The notes: generated by a model from the letters alone, not told the origin. A stretch of 64,000 bases of DNA from Streptomyces sp. 1222.5 (GCF_900105245.1 NZ_FNSZ01000001.1:5516001-5580000), one strand, 5' to 3'. Counted from the stretch's first letter, positions 39,644-50,839 are shown. Numbers and translations are program-made.

Positions 39644-40252
39644 GGCGAGCCTCCTGGTCCCGTGACGTGAGCCGGCTCCCGAAGATGGCGGGCGCCGGTC
39701 CGGCCGAGCAGCGCGAACAGGGGCATCGGCGTCGACACGCGGTCCCGTACGACCCCCCACCGCACAGGTTCAGCAGGCTAGCCGGGGCCGCCACCGGATT
39801 CGGGCGCTTTCGCCGAGATCACCGGATCGCCGCGGACCCACGACCGGTCGCTGTTCGCGTGCAGGACGAGAGACCCGGTCCAGAGCTACACGTCGCTACG
39901 AGCTGGAGCGGGCCGTGAAGAAGGCGGTCCGGCACACCGACGAGGACCCGGCCGAGTAGGTGAAGCGGCTACCGCGGCTCAGCGCGTGACCAGGGATCGG
40001 GCCGGACTTGATGAGTGACCGGCGGAGAACGAGTGATCGTCTCTGGGCCGCCTCTGGGCCGTCTCTGGGCCGTGCGAGGGCGCCCGAGGCCGAGTGGCGG
40101 CGACCGGCAGGGACAGGCGAGCCTCAAGGCAGCCCCGGCGAACCCCCAGGTCAGGGCGCCCGGACTGATCGGGTTTCCATCCAGGGGTGGCGGTCAGGCA
40201 AGATGGGGTGTATCTGCCCACTGCCAGATTTCAAGCTGCCGGACGGTTTCTC
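39644..40252. other. Intergenic region upstream of ettA
   Basis: 609 bases. Visible features are three tandem 11-base repeats at 40041-40073 and a short open stretch ending at 39958 (YELERAVKKAVRHTDEDPAE) that looks like the tail of a lost gene. I see no intact gene. The ettA promoter must lie in the last 150 bases. Confidence 0.55.
40041..40073. repeat. Three tandem 11-base repeats
   Basis: CTCTGGGCCG(C/T) is repeated three times without spacing, about 180 bases before ettA. The period is close to one DNA turn, so all copies face the same side of the helix. Confidence 0.7.
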
Positions 40253-41917
<1,665 letters not shown>

Positions 41918-41923
41918 TCGATC

Positions 41924-42346
41924 TTGCGGCACGTCTATCGCTGTCCACTGCGCTGGTCCGACATGGACGCCTACGGCCATGTCAACAACGCGGTCTTCAT
42001 CCGGTACCTGGAGGAGGCCCGCATCAACTTCCTGTTCCGCCCGGACAAGGAGTTCAAGCAGGGGTCCGTGGTGGCGCGCCATGAGATCGACTACAAGATG
42101 CAGCTCGTCCACCGGCACGAACCCGTGGACATCGAGCTGTGGATCACCGAGATCAGGGCCGCGTCCTTCACCATCGCCTACGAGGTGAAGGACGACGACC
42201 AGGTCTACGTGCGGGCCTCGACGGTCGTCGTACCGTTCGACTTCGAGACCCAGCGGCCGCGCCGGATCACCGCCGAGGAACGCGAGTTCCTCCAGGAGTA
42301 CACGGACGGGGCCGGCAAGCCCGGAGAGAAGGCCGTCGCCGCATGA
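41924..42346 (+). CDS. Acyl-CoA thioesterase (4HBT hotdog family)
   Basis: A 140-residue single-hotdog protein. The 4HBT signature WSDMDAYGHVNNAVFIRYLE carries the catalytic Asp at the usual place. The family cleaves short to medium acyl-CoA thioesters. The start is TTG 41924, seven bases after the ettA stop, because the hotdog begins right away (RHVYRCPLRWSD). It overlaps the next gene by four bases (ATGA), so ettA, the thioesterase and the next gene form one operon. Confidence 0.9.
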   Translation: MRHVYRCPLRWSDMDAYGHVNNAVFIRYLEEARINFLFRPDKEFKQGSVVARHEIDYKMQLVHRHEPVDIELWITEIRAASFTIAYEVKDDDQVYVRASTVVVPFDFETQRPRRITAEEREFLQEYTDGAGKPGEKAVAA

Positions 42347-43020
42347 CGGTGCTGCACCTCGCCGACGAGACGGAGGCGGCGGACCTCGCCGCCTTCCTCA
42401 CCCGGCTGCTGCGCTACGACCGCGGAGCCGCGGTGCGCCTCAAGGCGGCCGGTACGGCACTCGCCGTCTTCGGGCGGCCGCCGTCGTTCGAGGTGCTGAC
42501 GGTCCGCGCGGTCCGGCTGGCGAAGCCGTACGAGGACGGGCTCGACGTCACCCTCGACGTGACCGTCTCCGCCGGTGAGTTCCTGGAGTCCGTCGACGAG
42601 CGTGCGGCCACCGCCGCCGTTCCGGGCGCGGTCACCGGTCCGCCGTGGGCCGGTGTGCTGCCGCCCCGCGGCGGCTGGCAGCCCGAGCCCGGGCTGCCAG
42701 CCCCGGACGCGCTGCGGGCGACCGTCGCCGCGGCGGTCTCCGAGTTCCGGTCGCGCACGGAGGAGCTGGCGCCCGAGGGGCGTACCCGCGCCGAGCTGGA
42801 CCGGATCGGCCGGGACATCTGGTCCCGCGAGGTCGGGGGCACCCGGCTGCCGGTGCGGGCCGTGCACGCGGCGCAGTCCCTGGGCTTCCTGCGGCCCGGA
42901 ACCGGGGCGGAGGACACCGGGTTGTTCTCCTCGGGGGCGTGGCTCAGGCTGCGTACGCCGTACGGTTCCGTCGCCGTCCGCCGCGCGGGTCTCGGCTCGC
43001 TGGGCGTCAGCGTGCGCTGA
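42343..43020 (+). CDS. Conserved actinobacterial protein of unknown function
   Basis: A 225-residue cytoplasmic protein without recognised motifs. Blocks include ADETEAADLAAFLTRLLRYD, RLKAAGTALAVFGRPPSFEV and PVRAVHAAQSLGFLRPG near the C-terminus. The ATG overlaps the thioesterase stop (ATGA), so it is translationally coupled. High codon-position GC bias confirms coding. No function is proposed. Confidence 0.8.
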   Translation: MTVLHLADETEAADLAAFLTRLLRYDRGAAVRLKAAGTALAVFGRPPSFEVLTVRAVRLAKPYEDGLDVTLDVTVSAGEFLESVDERAATAAVPGAVTGPPWAGVLPPRGGWQPEPGLPAPDALRATVAAAVSEFRSRTEELAPEGRTRAELDRIGRDIWSREVGGTRLPVRAVHAAQSLGFLRPGTGAEDTGLFSSGAWLRLRTPYGSVAVRRAGLGSLGVSVR

Positions 43021-43070
43021 GCGGGCGCGGCCCCCGGTCACCCGACGGCATCCCCCGCCCCGCCGGCGGA

Positions 43071-44021
43071 TCAGCGCGTGTCGTCCGGCCATACCCCGAT
43101 GTGGTCGGCCTCCAGTTCCAGGGCCACGCGCTCGCGCATGTCCAGGGCGCGGAGGTAGTCGGCGGGCAGTTGCAGCCGGCCCGCCCGGTCGAGCATGGCG
43201 TACTCGCGGGCGACGACCGTCTCGTGGCCGGTCGTGGCGTCGATCTCGCTGCGGCGCAGCACCTCGGTGGAGGTGCGGCCGTCGCGGATGGCGACCGTGC
43301 GGCGGACCTCGCCCGCCACCGCTTGGTCGTGGGTGACGATGACGATCGTCGTGCCGAGGGTCTCGTTGGCTGTGCGGAACGCCTCGAAGATCTGCGCGGC
43401 CGTCTGGGAGTCGAGTTCGCCGGTGGGTTCGTCCGCGAGCAGGACCGAGGGTCCGCCCGCCAGGGCCACGGCGATGGCGACGCGCTGCTGCTGACCGCCG
43501 GACAGCTCGCGCGGGTGCCGGTCGCGGTAGTCGGCCACGTGCAGCAACTCCAACAGTTCCAGGGCCCGTTCGGAGCGGGCGCGCCGGCCCTTGCGGGTGC
43601 CGGAGAGCTGGAGGGGGAGGGCGACGTTCTGGGCCGCGGTGAGGTAGGGGAGCAGATTGCGGGAGGTCTGCTGCCAGACGAAGCCGACGACCTCGCGGCG
43701 GTAGGCGAGGCGGTCGCGGGCGGTCATGGTGAGCAGGTCGCGGCCGGCGACCCGGGCGGCTCCGGCGGTCGGGGTGTCCAGGCCCGCGAGGATGTTCATC
43801 AAAGTGGACTTGCCGCTGCCGGACGCGCCGACCAGGGCCATCAACTCGCCCTCACGGACGAGGAGATCGAGGCCCTGGAGGGCCTGTACCTCGACGCCGT
43901 CCGTGGTGAAGACGCGGACCAGGCGGTCGCAGGTGATCAGGGCGTCATGGCCGTAGACCGGGCGGTCCCTGGCCTCGGTGACGCGGTTCGCCAGCTCGGG
44001 CAGGCTCGGGTTCGCTGTCAT
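43071..44021 (-). CDS. ABC transporter ATP-binding protein (MacB/LolD type) with AbrB-like C-terminal extension
   Basis: 316 residues. Walker A GASGSGKSTLMNILAGLD, signature LSGGQQQRVAIAVAL, Walker B VLLADEPTGELD and H-loop IVIVTHD are intact. After about residue 265 comes an extra segment, YAMLDRAGRLQLPADYLRAL followed by VALELEADHIGVWP. It resembles the swapped-hairpin AbrB/SpoVT fold (R-AGR-LP...L...V-LE). Such a tail is not part of the MacB family. AGGAGA lies five bases before the ATG. It powers the two FtsX-like permeases encoded upstream in the operon. Confidence 0.9.
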   Translation of the reverse strand: MTANPSLPELANRVTEARDRPVYGHDALITCDRLVRVFTTDGVEVQALQGLDLLVREGELMALVGASGSGKSTLMNILAGLDTPTAGAARVAGRDLLTMTARDRLAYRREVVGFVWQQTSRNLLPYLTAAQNVALPLQLSGTRKGRRARSERALELLELLHVADYRDRHPRELSGGQQQRVAIAVALAGGPSVLLADEPTGELDSQTAAQIFEAFRTANETLGTTIVIVTHDQAVAGEVRRTVAIRDGRTSTEVLRRSEIDATTGHETVVAREYAMLDRAGRLQLPADYLRALDMRERVALELEADHIGVWPDDTR

Positions 44022-44115
44022 GGGGTCTCCTGCGTTCCGTGGGTGCGGGGCGCGGGTCGGCGGCTCGCCCTCCGCGGTGCCCGGCCGTGCCGGCGCGGTC
44101 CGTGTCCGCCCCTGT

Positions 44116-46839
44116 TCATCCCGCCTCCCCCGCCCGCAGCTCGCGTACCGAGCCCTGTCGGCCCGTCCACCATGCCTGGAGGGCCGCCACGGCCATCGAC
44201 GCGACCAGGACCAGCAGGGCCGGGACCGTCAGGGACCAGGCGTCGGCGTGCAACTCGGCCTCGGTGAGCGGTGTCGGGGCCGAGGGCAGGGCGATGGCCG
44301 TGAGGTCGATGCCGGGGGAGAGGAGACGGATGGCGGACCAGCCGGTCAGGACGCCGCCGAGCGCGGCGAGCAGGGCCTGCGGCAGGGACTCCAGCACGAG
44401 CAGCCGGCGGCCCTGGGCGCGGGTGAGGCCCATCGTGCGCAGCCGGGCGAGGAGCGCGGCCCGTTCGGGTGCCGCGCGCAGCAGGCCCAGGAGCAGCGCG
44501 AGGACCGCGAAGCCGGCGCCGGCCGCCACCGCCGCCGTGTAGACGTGGACGGCACCGGTCTGGAGGGGCGAGTCGGCGTAGCGGGCGCGTTCCTCGGCGC
44601 GGACGTGGATTCCGGCCGAGCCGCCGACGGCGTGCTGCAGCGCGGCCGTGTCCAGGTGCGCGCCGGTCACCAGCAGGGCCGTGGGACGGTTCGCCGGGTC
44701 GGCGAGCCCGGCGCGGTCCACGAGGAGGAAGTCACCGCCGGAGACGGCCGGGGTGCGGTCGCGGACCAGCACGATGCGTACGGTGACCGCGCTGCCGTCC
44801 TCCAGCCGGACCAGGAAGGGTCGCCGGGTGCCGTACGCCGACGCGACCGACGGGGAGGCCACCGCGGGCAGCGTGCCCGTGCGGCCCGCCAGCCGGCCGG
44901 CGGGTACGGCGCCGAGTCCGGTGTGGGCGGTCAACTCCCCGTAGGAGCGCGGGTCTGCGCCCACCAGCGGTACCGAGTCCTGGCCGTCCTCCGGCTTGGC
45001 CTGGTAGTCGATGCTGACCGGGGCCACCGCCCGCACCCCGGGCACGGCCCGCACCCGGCCGGGGGCGGCGGTTGGGAGCGGGCCGTCCGCGTCCGCGCGG
45101 GCGTCGGCGCCGACCGTGAGGAGCGCCGCACGGTCGCGGGCGTCGGCCACGCCCGCCAGCACCGAGCCGCCGAAGGCCGCCGTGGTGAGCGCGGTCAGCA
45201 GGGCCAGCAGCGGCAGGACCGCGGAGGCCGAGGTGCGGCCCGCGCGGGCCAGCGAGAGGTGGCCCACCGCGCCGCGCAGCCGCCCCGCCGGACCGGTGAG
45301 CCGGCGCAGCAGCAGGGGGTACAGACGGAGCAGCACCAGGGCCGCGACGACGCCGATCAGCACCGGCGCCACGGCGACCAGCTGGTCGCCCGAGGTGCCG
45401 CGGCGGCGCAGGGCGGCCACGGCGCCGACCGCCAGTACCAGCAGGGTCAGTTCGGCGACGGCACGGCGCCGGGAGGGCCGTACGCCCGCCACGTCCTCAC
45501 GCGGGGCGGTGACCCGTACCGTGCGGTGGGCGAGGGCGGCGCGCAGGGGCAGGGCGGCGCAGCCGGTGAGCGTGACGGCCGCAGCGGTGACGACGGCGGC
45601 CCACAGGCGCCCCTCGGGTACCGCCGGCAGGGCCGCCGCCAGGCCGAGCGCGCCCGCCGGTACGGCGACCACGGCGGTCTCGGCCAGCAGCCGCCCGGCG
45701 AGTCCGGGCAGGGAGGCGCCGCGGGCGCGGAGCAGGGCGAGTTCGGCGCGGCGCCGGTCGGCGGCCAGGCCGCCCGTCATCAGCAGGACCGCGGCGACGA
45801 CCGTGGCGGTCCCCGCCGCGGCGACGGACACCAGCGGGGAGATGCCGGAGCGCAGCCGGGCGAACAGCGTGAGGGTGTCGTCCAGTTCGGTGGAGACGTC
45901 GGTGCCGGAGTCGGTGACGGCGCGGGTGCGGCGCAGCGCGGGCCCCGACTCCAGGGCGGCCACGGCCGACTTCAGCCGGTCCAGGTCATGGGCGCGCAGA
46001 CCGCGCAGGGCGGGCGCGAGGTACCAGTAGCGGACCGGGTCGGTGCTGGTGCCGAGCAGGGCGGGGGCCGCGTCCTGGGGGAGCAGCAGCGCGCCGCGCC
46101 AGTACTTCACCGGGTCCGGGCCGGGGGTCGGCAGGGTCACCAGTTCGGGCGTGCGCAGCAGCGGCACGGTCGACCAGTAGGCGCCGTCGGGTGCGCGCGG
46201 GGCGAGGACGCCGGTGACGCGGACCGCGAGCGGCCTCCGGCCGGGGGCCGGTACGTGCACGACCGAACCGACCTCGATGTTCATGCTCTTCGCGGTGGCG
46301 GCGGTCACCGCGGCCTCCACCTCGGGGGTGGCGGAGCCGACGGGGTGCGCGGCGCGCGGCAGCCGGCCGGCGCGGACCCGGGAGTGGCCGGCCAGGCCGC
46401 TGGGCGCGACCAGCCGGACACGGGCGGGCAGTCCGGAGGGGCGCGGCAGGAACGGGTCGGGCACCTCCGGGCTGACGGTGGCGGCGACCCCGTACGCGGA
46501 CTGGGCGCGGTCGACGGTCAGCGGGCCGCCGGCCGTGCCGAGCACCTTCCTGTACTGCCGTTCCAGGGCGGCGGCGCGCATCGCCTCGGCCCGCTGTCGG
46601 GCCGGCAGACCGAGGTCGGGCTGGGGCGCGGTGACGCGGACGGTGGTGTGCTCCGGGCGGGCCTGCCGCAGCGTGGTCCGCAGGCCCGCGTCCTCGTACC
46701 GGTCGACGGCGCGCGGGTAGGCGCCGGCCAGGCACGCGGTCAGGGCGACCAGCAGCGCGAGCGCGGCGGCGGCTCCGGGCGCGGCCCGCAGCCGGGTCCG
46801 TACCCAGGGGGCGACCGGGTGGGGCGCCGGTCGGCTCAT
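44116..46839 (-). CDS. FtsX/MacB-type ABC transporter permease (large, two-lobe)
   Basis: A 907-residue membrane protein with an N-terminal membrane segment, a large extracytoplasmic domain, then two clusters of membrane helices (around residues 335-560 and 760-900), the double-FtsX layout. Arg-Ala-Arg-Gly-Ala-Ser (ELALLRARGASLPGLAGRL) marks the cytoplasmic coupling helix. These mechanotransmission transporters usually move lipids, peptides or antibiotics, or signal to wall hydrolases, rather than importing solutes. The start is the ATG at 46839, with GGAGGTGAG upstream, two bases from the end of the previous gene. Substrate unknown. Confidence 0.87.
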   Translation of the reverse strand: MSRPAPHPVAPWVRTRLRAAPGAAAALALLVALTACLAGAYPRAVDRYEDAGLRTTLRQARPEHTTVRVTAPQPDLGLPARQRAEAMRAAALERQYRKVLGTAGGPLTVDRAQSAYGVAATVSPEVPDPFLPRPSGLPARVRLVAPSGLAGHSRVRAGRLPRAAHPVGSATPEVEAAVTAATAKSMNIEVGSVVHVPAPGRRPLAVRVTGVLAPRAPDGAYWSTVPLLRTPELVTLPTPGPDPVKYWRGALLLPQDAAPALLGTSTDPVRYWYLAPALRGLRAHDLDRLKSAVAALESGPALRRTRAVTDSGTDVSTELDDTLTLFARLRSGISPLVSVAAAGTATVVAAVLLMTGGLAADRRRAELALLRARGASLPGLAGRLLAETAVVAVPAGALGLAAALPAVPEGRLWAAVVTAAAVTLTGCAALPLRAALAHRTVRVTAPREDVAGVRPSRRRAVAELTLLVLAVGAVAALRRRGTSGDQLVAVAPVLIGVVAALVLLRLYPLLLRRLTGPAGRLRGAVGHLSLARAGRTSASAVLPLLALLTALTTAAFGGSVLAGVADARDRAALLTVGADARADADGPLPTAAPGRVRAVPGVRAVAPVSIDYQAKPEDGQDSVPLVGADPRSYGELTAHTGLGAVPAGRLAGRTGTLPAVASPSVASAYGTRRPFLVRLEDGSAVTVRIVLVRDRTPAVSGGDFLLVDRAGLADPANRPTALLVTGAHLDTAALQHAVGGSAGIHVRAEERARYADSPLQTGAVHVYTAAVAAGAGFAVLALLLGLLRAAPERAALLARLRTMGLTRAQGRRLLVLESLPQALLAALGGVLTGWSAIRLLSPGIDLTAIALPSAPTPLTEAELHADAWSLTVPALLVLVASMAVAALQAWWTGRQGSVRELRAGEAG

Positions 46840-46840
46840 C

Positions 46841-49800
46841 TCACTCACCTCCCTGTGCGCGCAGGTCCCGCGCCGGGTCCGCCCGGCGCAGGGCGGTCAC
46901 CGCCGCCACGGCGAGCGGGGCCGCCGCGACGCCGGCCAGCAGCAGCACCACCTGTCCGGCGGGGAGCCGGACGAGGACGTCCGGTACGGGCCGGGTGGCC
47001 TCGCCGGTGAGGACGATCAACGGCAGTACGGCACGGGCCAGTACGGTGCCCAGGCCGAGGCCCACCCCGAGCGCCAGGCCCACCAGCACGGCCTGTTCGG
47101 CGGCGACCGTCCGGGCCAGTTGGCCGCGTGGCGCCCCGAGGGCCCGCAGCACCGCGAACTCCGGGCGGCGGGCCCGCCGGGCCCCGGCCGCGCCGACCGC
47201 GAAGCCGACCGCGGCGAGCGCCGCCGCCACCACGGCCGCGGCCGTGAACGCGGCCGCGGGGCCCGCGCCGAACGGGTCGTCGCGCAGTTCGGCGGCGATC
47301 TCGTCGCGCACCACCACCTGTCCCGGGCCGACGTCCGGCAGGTTCCGTACGGCGGCGGCGACCCGCGCGGCGTCGCCGGGTGCGGTGGCGAGCCACCACT
47401 CGGTGGGCGGCACGCTCTCGCCGTACCGGGCCTGGAGCACCTGGTTCACGGCGCGCAGGTCGAGCAGGACGGCACCGCCGTCGCGGTCACCGGTGCTGGC
47501 CGGGTCGGCGGTGGCGGGCAGCGCCCGTACCGCGCGGACGATCCGCACCGGCAGCGTCCGGTCGCCGACGGTCAGGTCGACCCGCTGGCCGGGGCGGGCG
47601 TTCGCCGAGGCCAGGTAGCGGTCGGTGGCGACGGCGCGGACCTCGGCCGGTGCGGGCTGGGTGGGCCGGAGCCGGACGGTCAGCGAGGCGACGGTCCAGA
47701 TGTCCGCGTCGGGGAGGTAGCCGGTGCTGTATGTGAAGGTCGGCGGCCGGGTGCCGGTGACCCGGGGGCGGGTGGGGCTGGTGGCTGCGCTGGGTACGGC
47801 GGCACCGCCGGCCCGGGCGTCGGTGGTCCACCGTGTGGGGAGCGCGAGCCGGTGCTCCCGGCCGTCGCGGCCGGCCGCGGTCAGTCCGCCGAGGGTGAGC
47901 CGGTGCCGCTCGGCACGGTCGGCGGGCTGCGCCAGGTCCAGCCGGAGCCCGGTGAGGGTCAGCGGGCCTGCCGGGGCGCCGAGGCCGAGGGTCAGGGTGT
48001 GCTCGCGTCCGTCGGCGGGGAGCTGACCGAACGGCACCTGGTACGGCACTCCGTACCGGTCCGTCAGGGTCATGGTCACCTCGGTGGCGGTGCCCGGCCC
48101 GGTGGAGCTGTGCAGGCGCGCGGTCAGCCGCAGCCGGGCGGTGCCCGCGGGGACCGGGGTTCCGGCGGGGGATCCGCGGGGGGCGAGGCCGGCCAGCATC
48201 GGCCGGACCGGCCGGTCCGCCAGGTCGGGGCGCATCAGCACGGCGTCCGCCGCGTGCCGGGTGTCCAGGGCCAGTACGGCCGCCGTGCGGTCGCCGGACA
48301 GCGGCTGGGAGACCCGGACAGCCGGGGCGGCCTGGCGGACGTGCGGCAGGCCGGCGTACAGGTCGGTGCGGCCGAGCCCGCCCTCGCCCGCGGAGAACAC
48401 CCGCACCGGCACACCGGCGCGGAAGTCGGCCTGGTCGTCCTGCGAGCGGTCCCAGGAGGCGGCCTGGCCGACGGCGAGCATGCCGAGCGCGACGGCGAGG
48501 ACGAGGAGCAGCACCGGGCCGGCGCCGCGTGCGGTGCGCCGGCTGAACTGCCAGCCGGCCAGCGCGGCCGGCAGCCCGCGCCCGCCGGCCGCCCACCGCT
48601 CGGCGAGCCGGGCAACCGGGGGCAGCAGCCGCAGCGTGAGCACGGTCCCGGCGAGCAGCGCGAGTGCGGGCGCTGCCACCAGCAGCGGGTCGATGCCGAG
48701 GGTCCCCGTCCGGTCGGCGGCCACGGCGCCGGAGCCCTGCCGGCCGAGCTGCCAGTACGCCACTCCGGCGATCGCGAGCAGTCCGAGGTCGGCGCCCGCG
48801 CGCAGCGGGGCGGGGACGGCCCGGGGCACGGACGCGCGTGCCGTCCGGCGGCGGTACTTCCCGATCGGCGACCACGCCCGGGACGGGCCGGGCCGCCCGC
48901 GCCGCGCCCGGTCCCGTACCTGCGCCCCGGTTCCGGTGACGGCCGGCACGGTGACCGCGAGCGCGCAGCCCAGGGCCACCGCGGCCGCGACCAGCCAGAC
49001 GGCGGGCCGGCCGGCGGCCGGGAGGTCCAGGCGCAGACCGAGGCGGGCCAGAGGGCCGTGGTCCGCCAGCAGGGCGGTGAGCGGCCCCGCGACCGGCGGG
49101 GCGCACACGGCCGCCGGGACCGCGAGGAGCAGGGCCTCGGCGGCGGCGAGGCCGGCGATCCGGGCGCGCGAGGCGCCGCGTGCCCTGAGCAGCCGGGTCT
49201 CCTCGGTCCGTTCGGTACTGAGCAGCCGGGCCACCAGCAGCAGCGCGTACCCGGCGAGCAGGACGAGCAGCAGGGCGACGACGAGCAGCGTGGACCGGGC
49301 GACCAGCAGCGAACGGTCCGCCCGGTCCAGGACGTCCGGCAGCGCCGTCTGCGAGACGGTCGTACCGCGCAGGGCCGTGGGGCTGCGCAGGGCCGCGCTG
49401 CCCTCCCGGGCGGCCGTGCGCAGCCTGCCGATCCGGGCGGTCGTCACCGTCGTGAAGTCCGCCGTCGCCAGCCAGGCCGTCGAACCCGCGCTGATCCGGC
49501 CCCCGGTGAGCACGGCGGGGTCGGTGAGCAGCGGACCGTACGTCGTGAAGCCGGCCTTCTTCACCCCGCGGCCGAGCAGGTCGTCCAGCCGCCAGTACGG
49601 CGCGGTCACCGAGGCGGGCCGGTACACACCGGTGATCCGCACCCGGACCGCCGGGCCGTCCAGCCGGTCGGCCAGGGTGAGCCGGTCGCCGGGCCGCAGC
49701 CGCAGTGTGCGGGCGGCGGCCTCCGGGAGCGCCACTTCGGCCGGGTCGGTCGCGGAGCGTGGCAACCGGCCTTCGGTCAGCCGCAGTTGACGCCGGTCCA

Positions 49801-50176
49801 GGGCGGCGAAGTAGGTCAGGTCGGGGTCGTCGGAGCGGCTCGCGGGCGACCGGGGCGACCGGGGGAGCGCGTACGGCCCCGAGCGGCGCAGGGTCCGTAC
49901 GGTCACCGGCAGACCGTCGAAGGTCCGTGCGGCGCCCTCGCGTACGGCGGTGTCGGCGGCGGCCCGCTCGCCGGCGGGGACGTCGGCCTTGACGACCAGT
50001 GAGGTGTCGGCCGCGTTGCGGGCGTCGGCCAGCACGTGGCGCAGCGACGCGTCGCCGATCGCCCCCGAGTACGCGGTGAGCGTGGCCAGTACCGTGGTGG
50101 TCAGCACCACCGTGAGCAACGCGGCGCCCAGCAGCAGGCGATGCGCACGCGCGCGCGAGAAGACGAACCCCGTCAC
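46841..50176 (-). CDS. FtsX/MacB-type ABC transporter permease (very large)
   Basis: A 1111-residue membrane protein: N-terminal membrane helix (LLLGAALLTVVLTTTVLATL), a roughly 220-residue outer domain, a first FtsX helix set (about 285-540, with TRLLRARGASRARIAGLAA), a long outer loop (about 560-930) and a second FtsX set near the C-terminus (FAVLRALGAPRGQLARTVAA). It is paralogous to the next gene, so the two may form a heterodimer. The GTG at 50176 is the first gene of the operon after a 185-base region rich in CCGGT motifs. Confidence 0.87.
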   Translation of the reverse strand: MTGFVFSRARAHRLLLGAALLTVVLTTTVLATLTAYSGAIGDASLRHVLADARNAADTSLVVKADVPAGERAAADTAVREGAARTFDGLPVTVRTLRRSGPYALPRSPRSPASRSDDPDLTYFAALDRRQLRLTEGRLPRSATDPAEVALPEAAARTLRLRPGDRLTLADRLDGPAVRVRITGVYRPASVTAPYWRLDDLLGRGVKKAGFTTYGPLLTDPAVLTGGRISAGSTAWLATADFTTVTTARIGRLRTAAREGSAALRSPTALRGTTVSQTALPDVLDRADRSLLVARSTLLVVALLLVLLAGYALLLVARLLSTERTEETRLLRARGASRARIAGLAAAEALLLAVPAAVCAPPVAGPLTALLADHGPLARLGLRLDLPAAGRPAVWLVAAAVALGCALAVTVPAVTGTGAQVRDRARRGRPGPSRAWSPIGKYRRRTARASVPRAVPAPLRAGADLGLLAIAGVAYWQLGRQGSGAVAADRTGTLGIDPLLVAAPALALLAGTVLTLRLLPPVARLAERWAAGGRGLPAALAGWQFSRRTARGAGPVLLLVLAVALGMLAVGQAASWDRSQDDQADFRAGVPVRVFSAGEGGLGRTDLYAGLPHVRQAAPAVRVSQPLSGDRTAAVLALDTRHAADAVLMRPDLADRPVRPMLAGLAPRGSPAGTPVPAGTARLRLTARLHSSTGPGTATEVTMTLTDRYGVPYQVPFGQLPADGREHTLTLGLGAPAGPLTLTGLRLDLAQPADRAERHRLTLGGLTAAGRDGREHRLALPTRWTTDARAGGAAVPSAATSPTRPRVTGTRPPTFTYSTGYLPDADIWTVASLTVRLRPTQPAPAEVRAVATDRYLASANARPGQRVDLTVGDRTLPVRIVRAVRALPATADPASTGDRDGGAVLLDLRAVNQVLQARYGESVPPTEWWLATAPGDAARVAAAVRNLPDVGPGQVVVRDEIAAELRDDPFGAGPAAAFTAAAVVAAALAAVGFAVGAAGARRARRPEFAVLRALGAPRGQLARTVAAEQAVLVGLALGVGLGLGTVLARAVLPLIVLTGEATRPVPDVLVRLPAGQVVLLLAGVAAAPLAVAAVTALRRADPARDLRAQGGE

Positions 50177-50361
50177 CCGGCCCCCGTGTGTCCGGACTTC
50201 CGAACCTTCGGGCGATGCTGGCAGAGGTGCCCGGTCCGGGGTAACCGGTCGGCGGCCGGTCTATACCGGATCGTGACCGGTTTCCGGCGACGGGTGACCG
50301 GAATCCGGCCTTCAGTGACGACCGGTCAGTGACCCGTGATCAGCGGGTGGGAGACGCCAGA
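50177..50361. promoter_or_regulatory. CCGGT-rich control region between ABC operon and globin gene
   Basis: Within about 50239-50330, ACCGG or CCGGT occurs seven or more times in both orientations, several as the palindrome ACCGGT or GACCGGTC. It covers the region where the promoter of the 50176 gene must lie. This looks like a multi-site operator, but no regulator is encoded next to it. Confidence 0.45.
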
Positions 50362-50766
50362 TCACTCCGGGGTGTTGATCATCGACTGGGCCGCGTAGGT
50401 CAGGTAGTTCCACAGCGTCCGCTCGTGCTCCTCGGACAGACCGAGCTCGTCGACGGCCACCCGCATGTGCCGCAGCCAGGCGTCGTGCGCCGCCCGGTCC
50501 ACGACGAACGGGACGTGGCGCATGCGCAGCCGGGGGTGGCCGCGGTTCTCGCTGTACGTGGTGGGGCCGCCCCAGTACTGCATCAGGAACAGGGTGAGCC
50601 GCTCCTCGGCCGGACCCAGGTCCTCCTCGGGGTACATCGGCTTGAGGAGCGGGTCCCCGGCGACACCCTCGTAGAAACGGTGCACGAGCCGGCGGAAGGT
50701 CTCCTCCCCGCCGACCTGCTCGTAGAAGGTCTGCTCCTGAAGCGTGCCGCGCCGAATCTCATTCAC
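50362..50766 (-). CDS. glbO: Truncated haemoglobin, group II (GlbO-like)
   Basis: A 134-residue 2-on-2 globin. Visible residues are the proximal His84 in RMRHVPF, the B10 region FYEGVAGDPLLKPMYPEEDL with Tyr32 and CD1 Tyr45, the group II Gly motif FLMQYWGGPTTY and Trp97 at the G8 position (DAWLRHM). Group II proteins bind oxygen and help with NO or peroxide detoxification and respiration. GGGGTG precedes the ATG. Divergent from the methyltransferase gene, with a gap of only about 80 bases. Confidence 0.93.
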   Translation of the reverse strand: MNEIRRGTLQEQTFYEQVGGEETFRRLVHRFYEGVAGDPLLKPMYPEEDLGPAEERLTLFLMQYWGGPTTYSENRGHPRLRMRHVPFVVDRAAHDAWLRHMRVAVDELGLSEEHERTLWNYLTYAAQSMINTPE

Positions 50767-50833
50767 CCCTCCATGGTCTCAGACCCGCCGACCGAGGACT
50801 CGGGACTTAGGACCGCAGCGGGCGGCGCGACCC

Positions 50834-50839
50834 TACTGT
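50834..50839 (+). promoter_or_regulatory. Candidate -10 box of a leaderless promoter
   Basis: TACTGT lies six bases before the ATG at 50846. There is no Shine-Dalgarno sequence in between. This is the standard spacing for transcripts that start at the A of the start codon. Confidence 0.5.

Noticed and set aside
39890..39958. Short open stretch ending YELERAVKKAVRHTDEDPAE upstream of ettA
   Set aside because: It may be the tail of a lost gene, but no start, ribosome site or homologous family can be given, so it is mentioned only in the region note.
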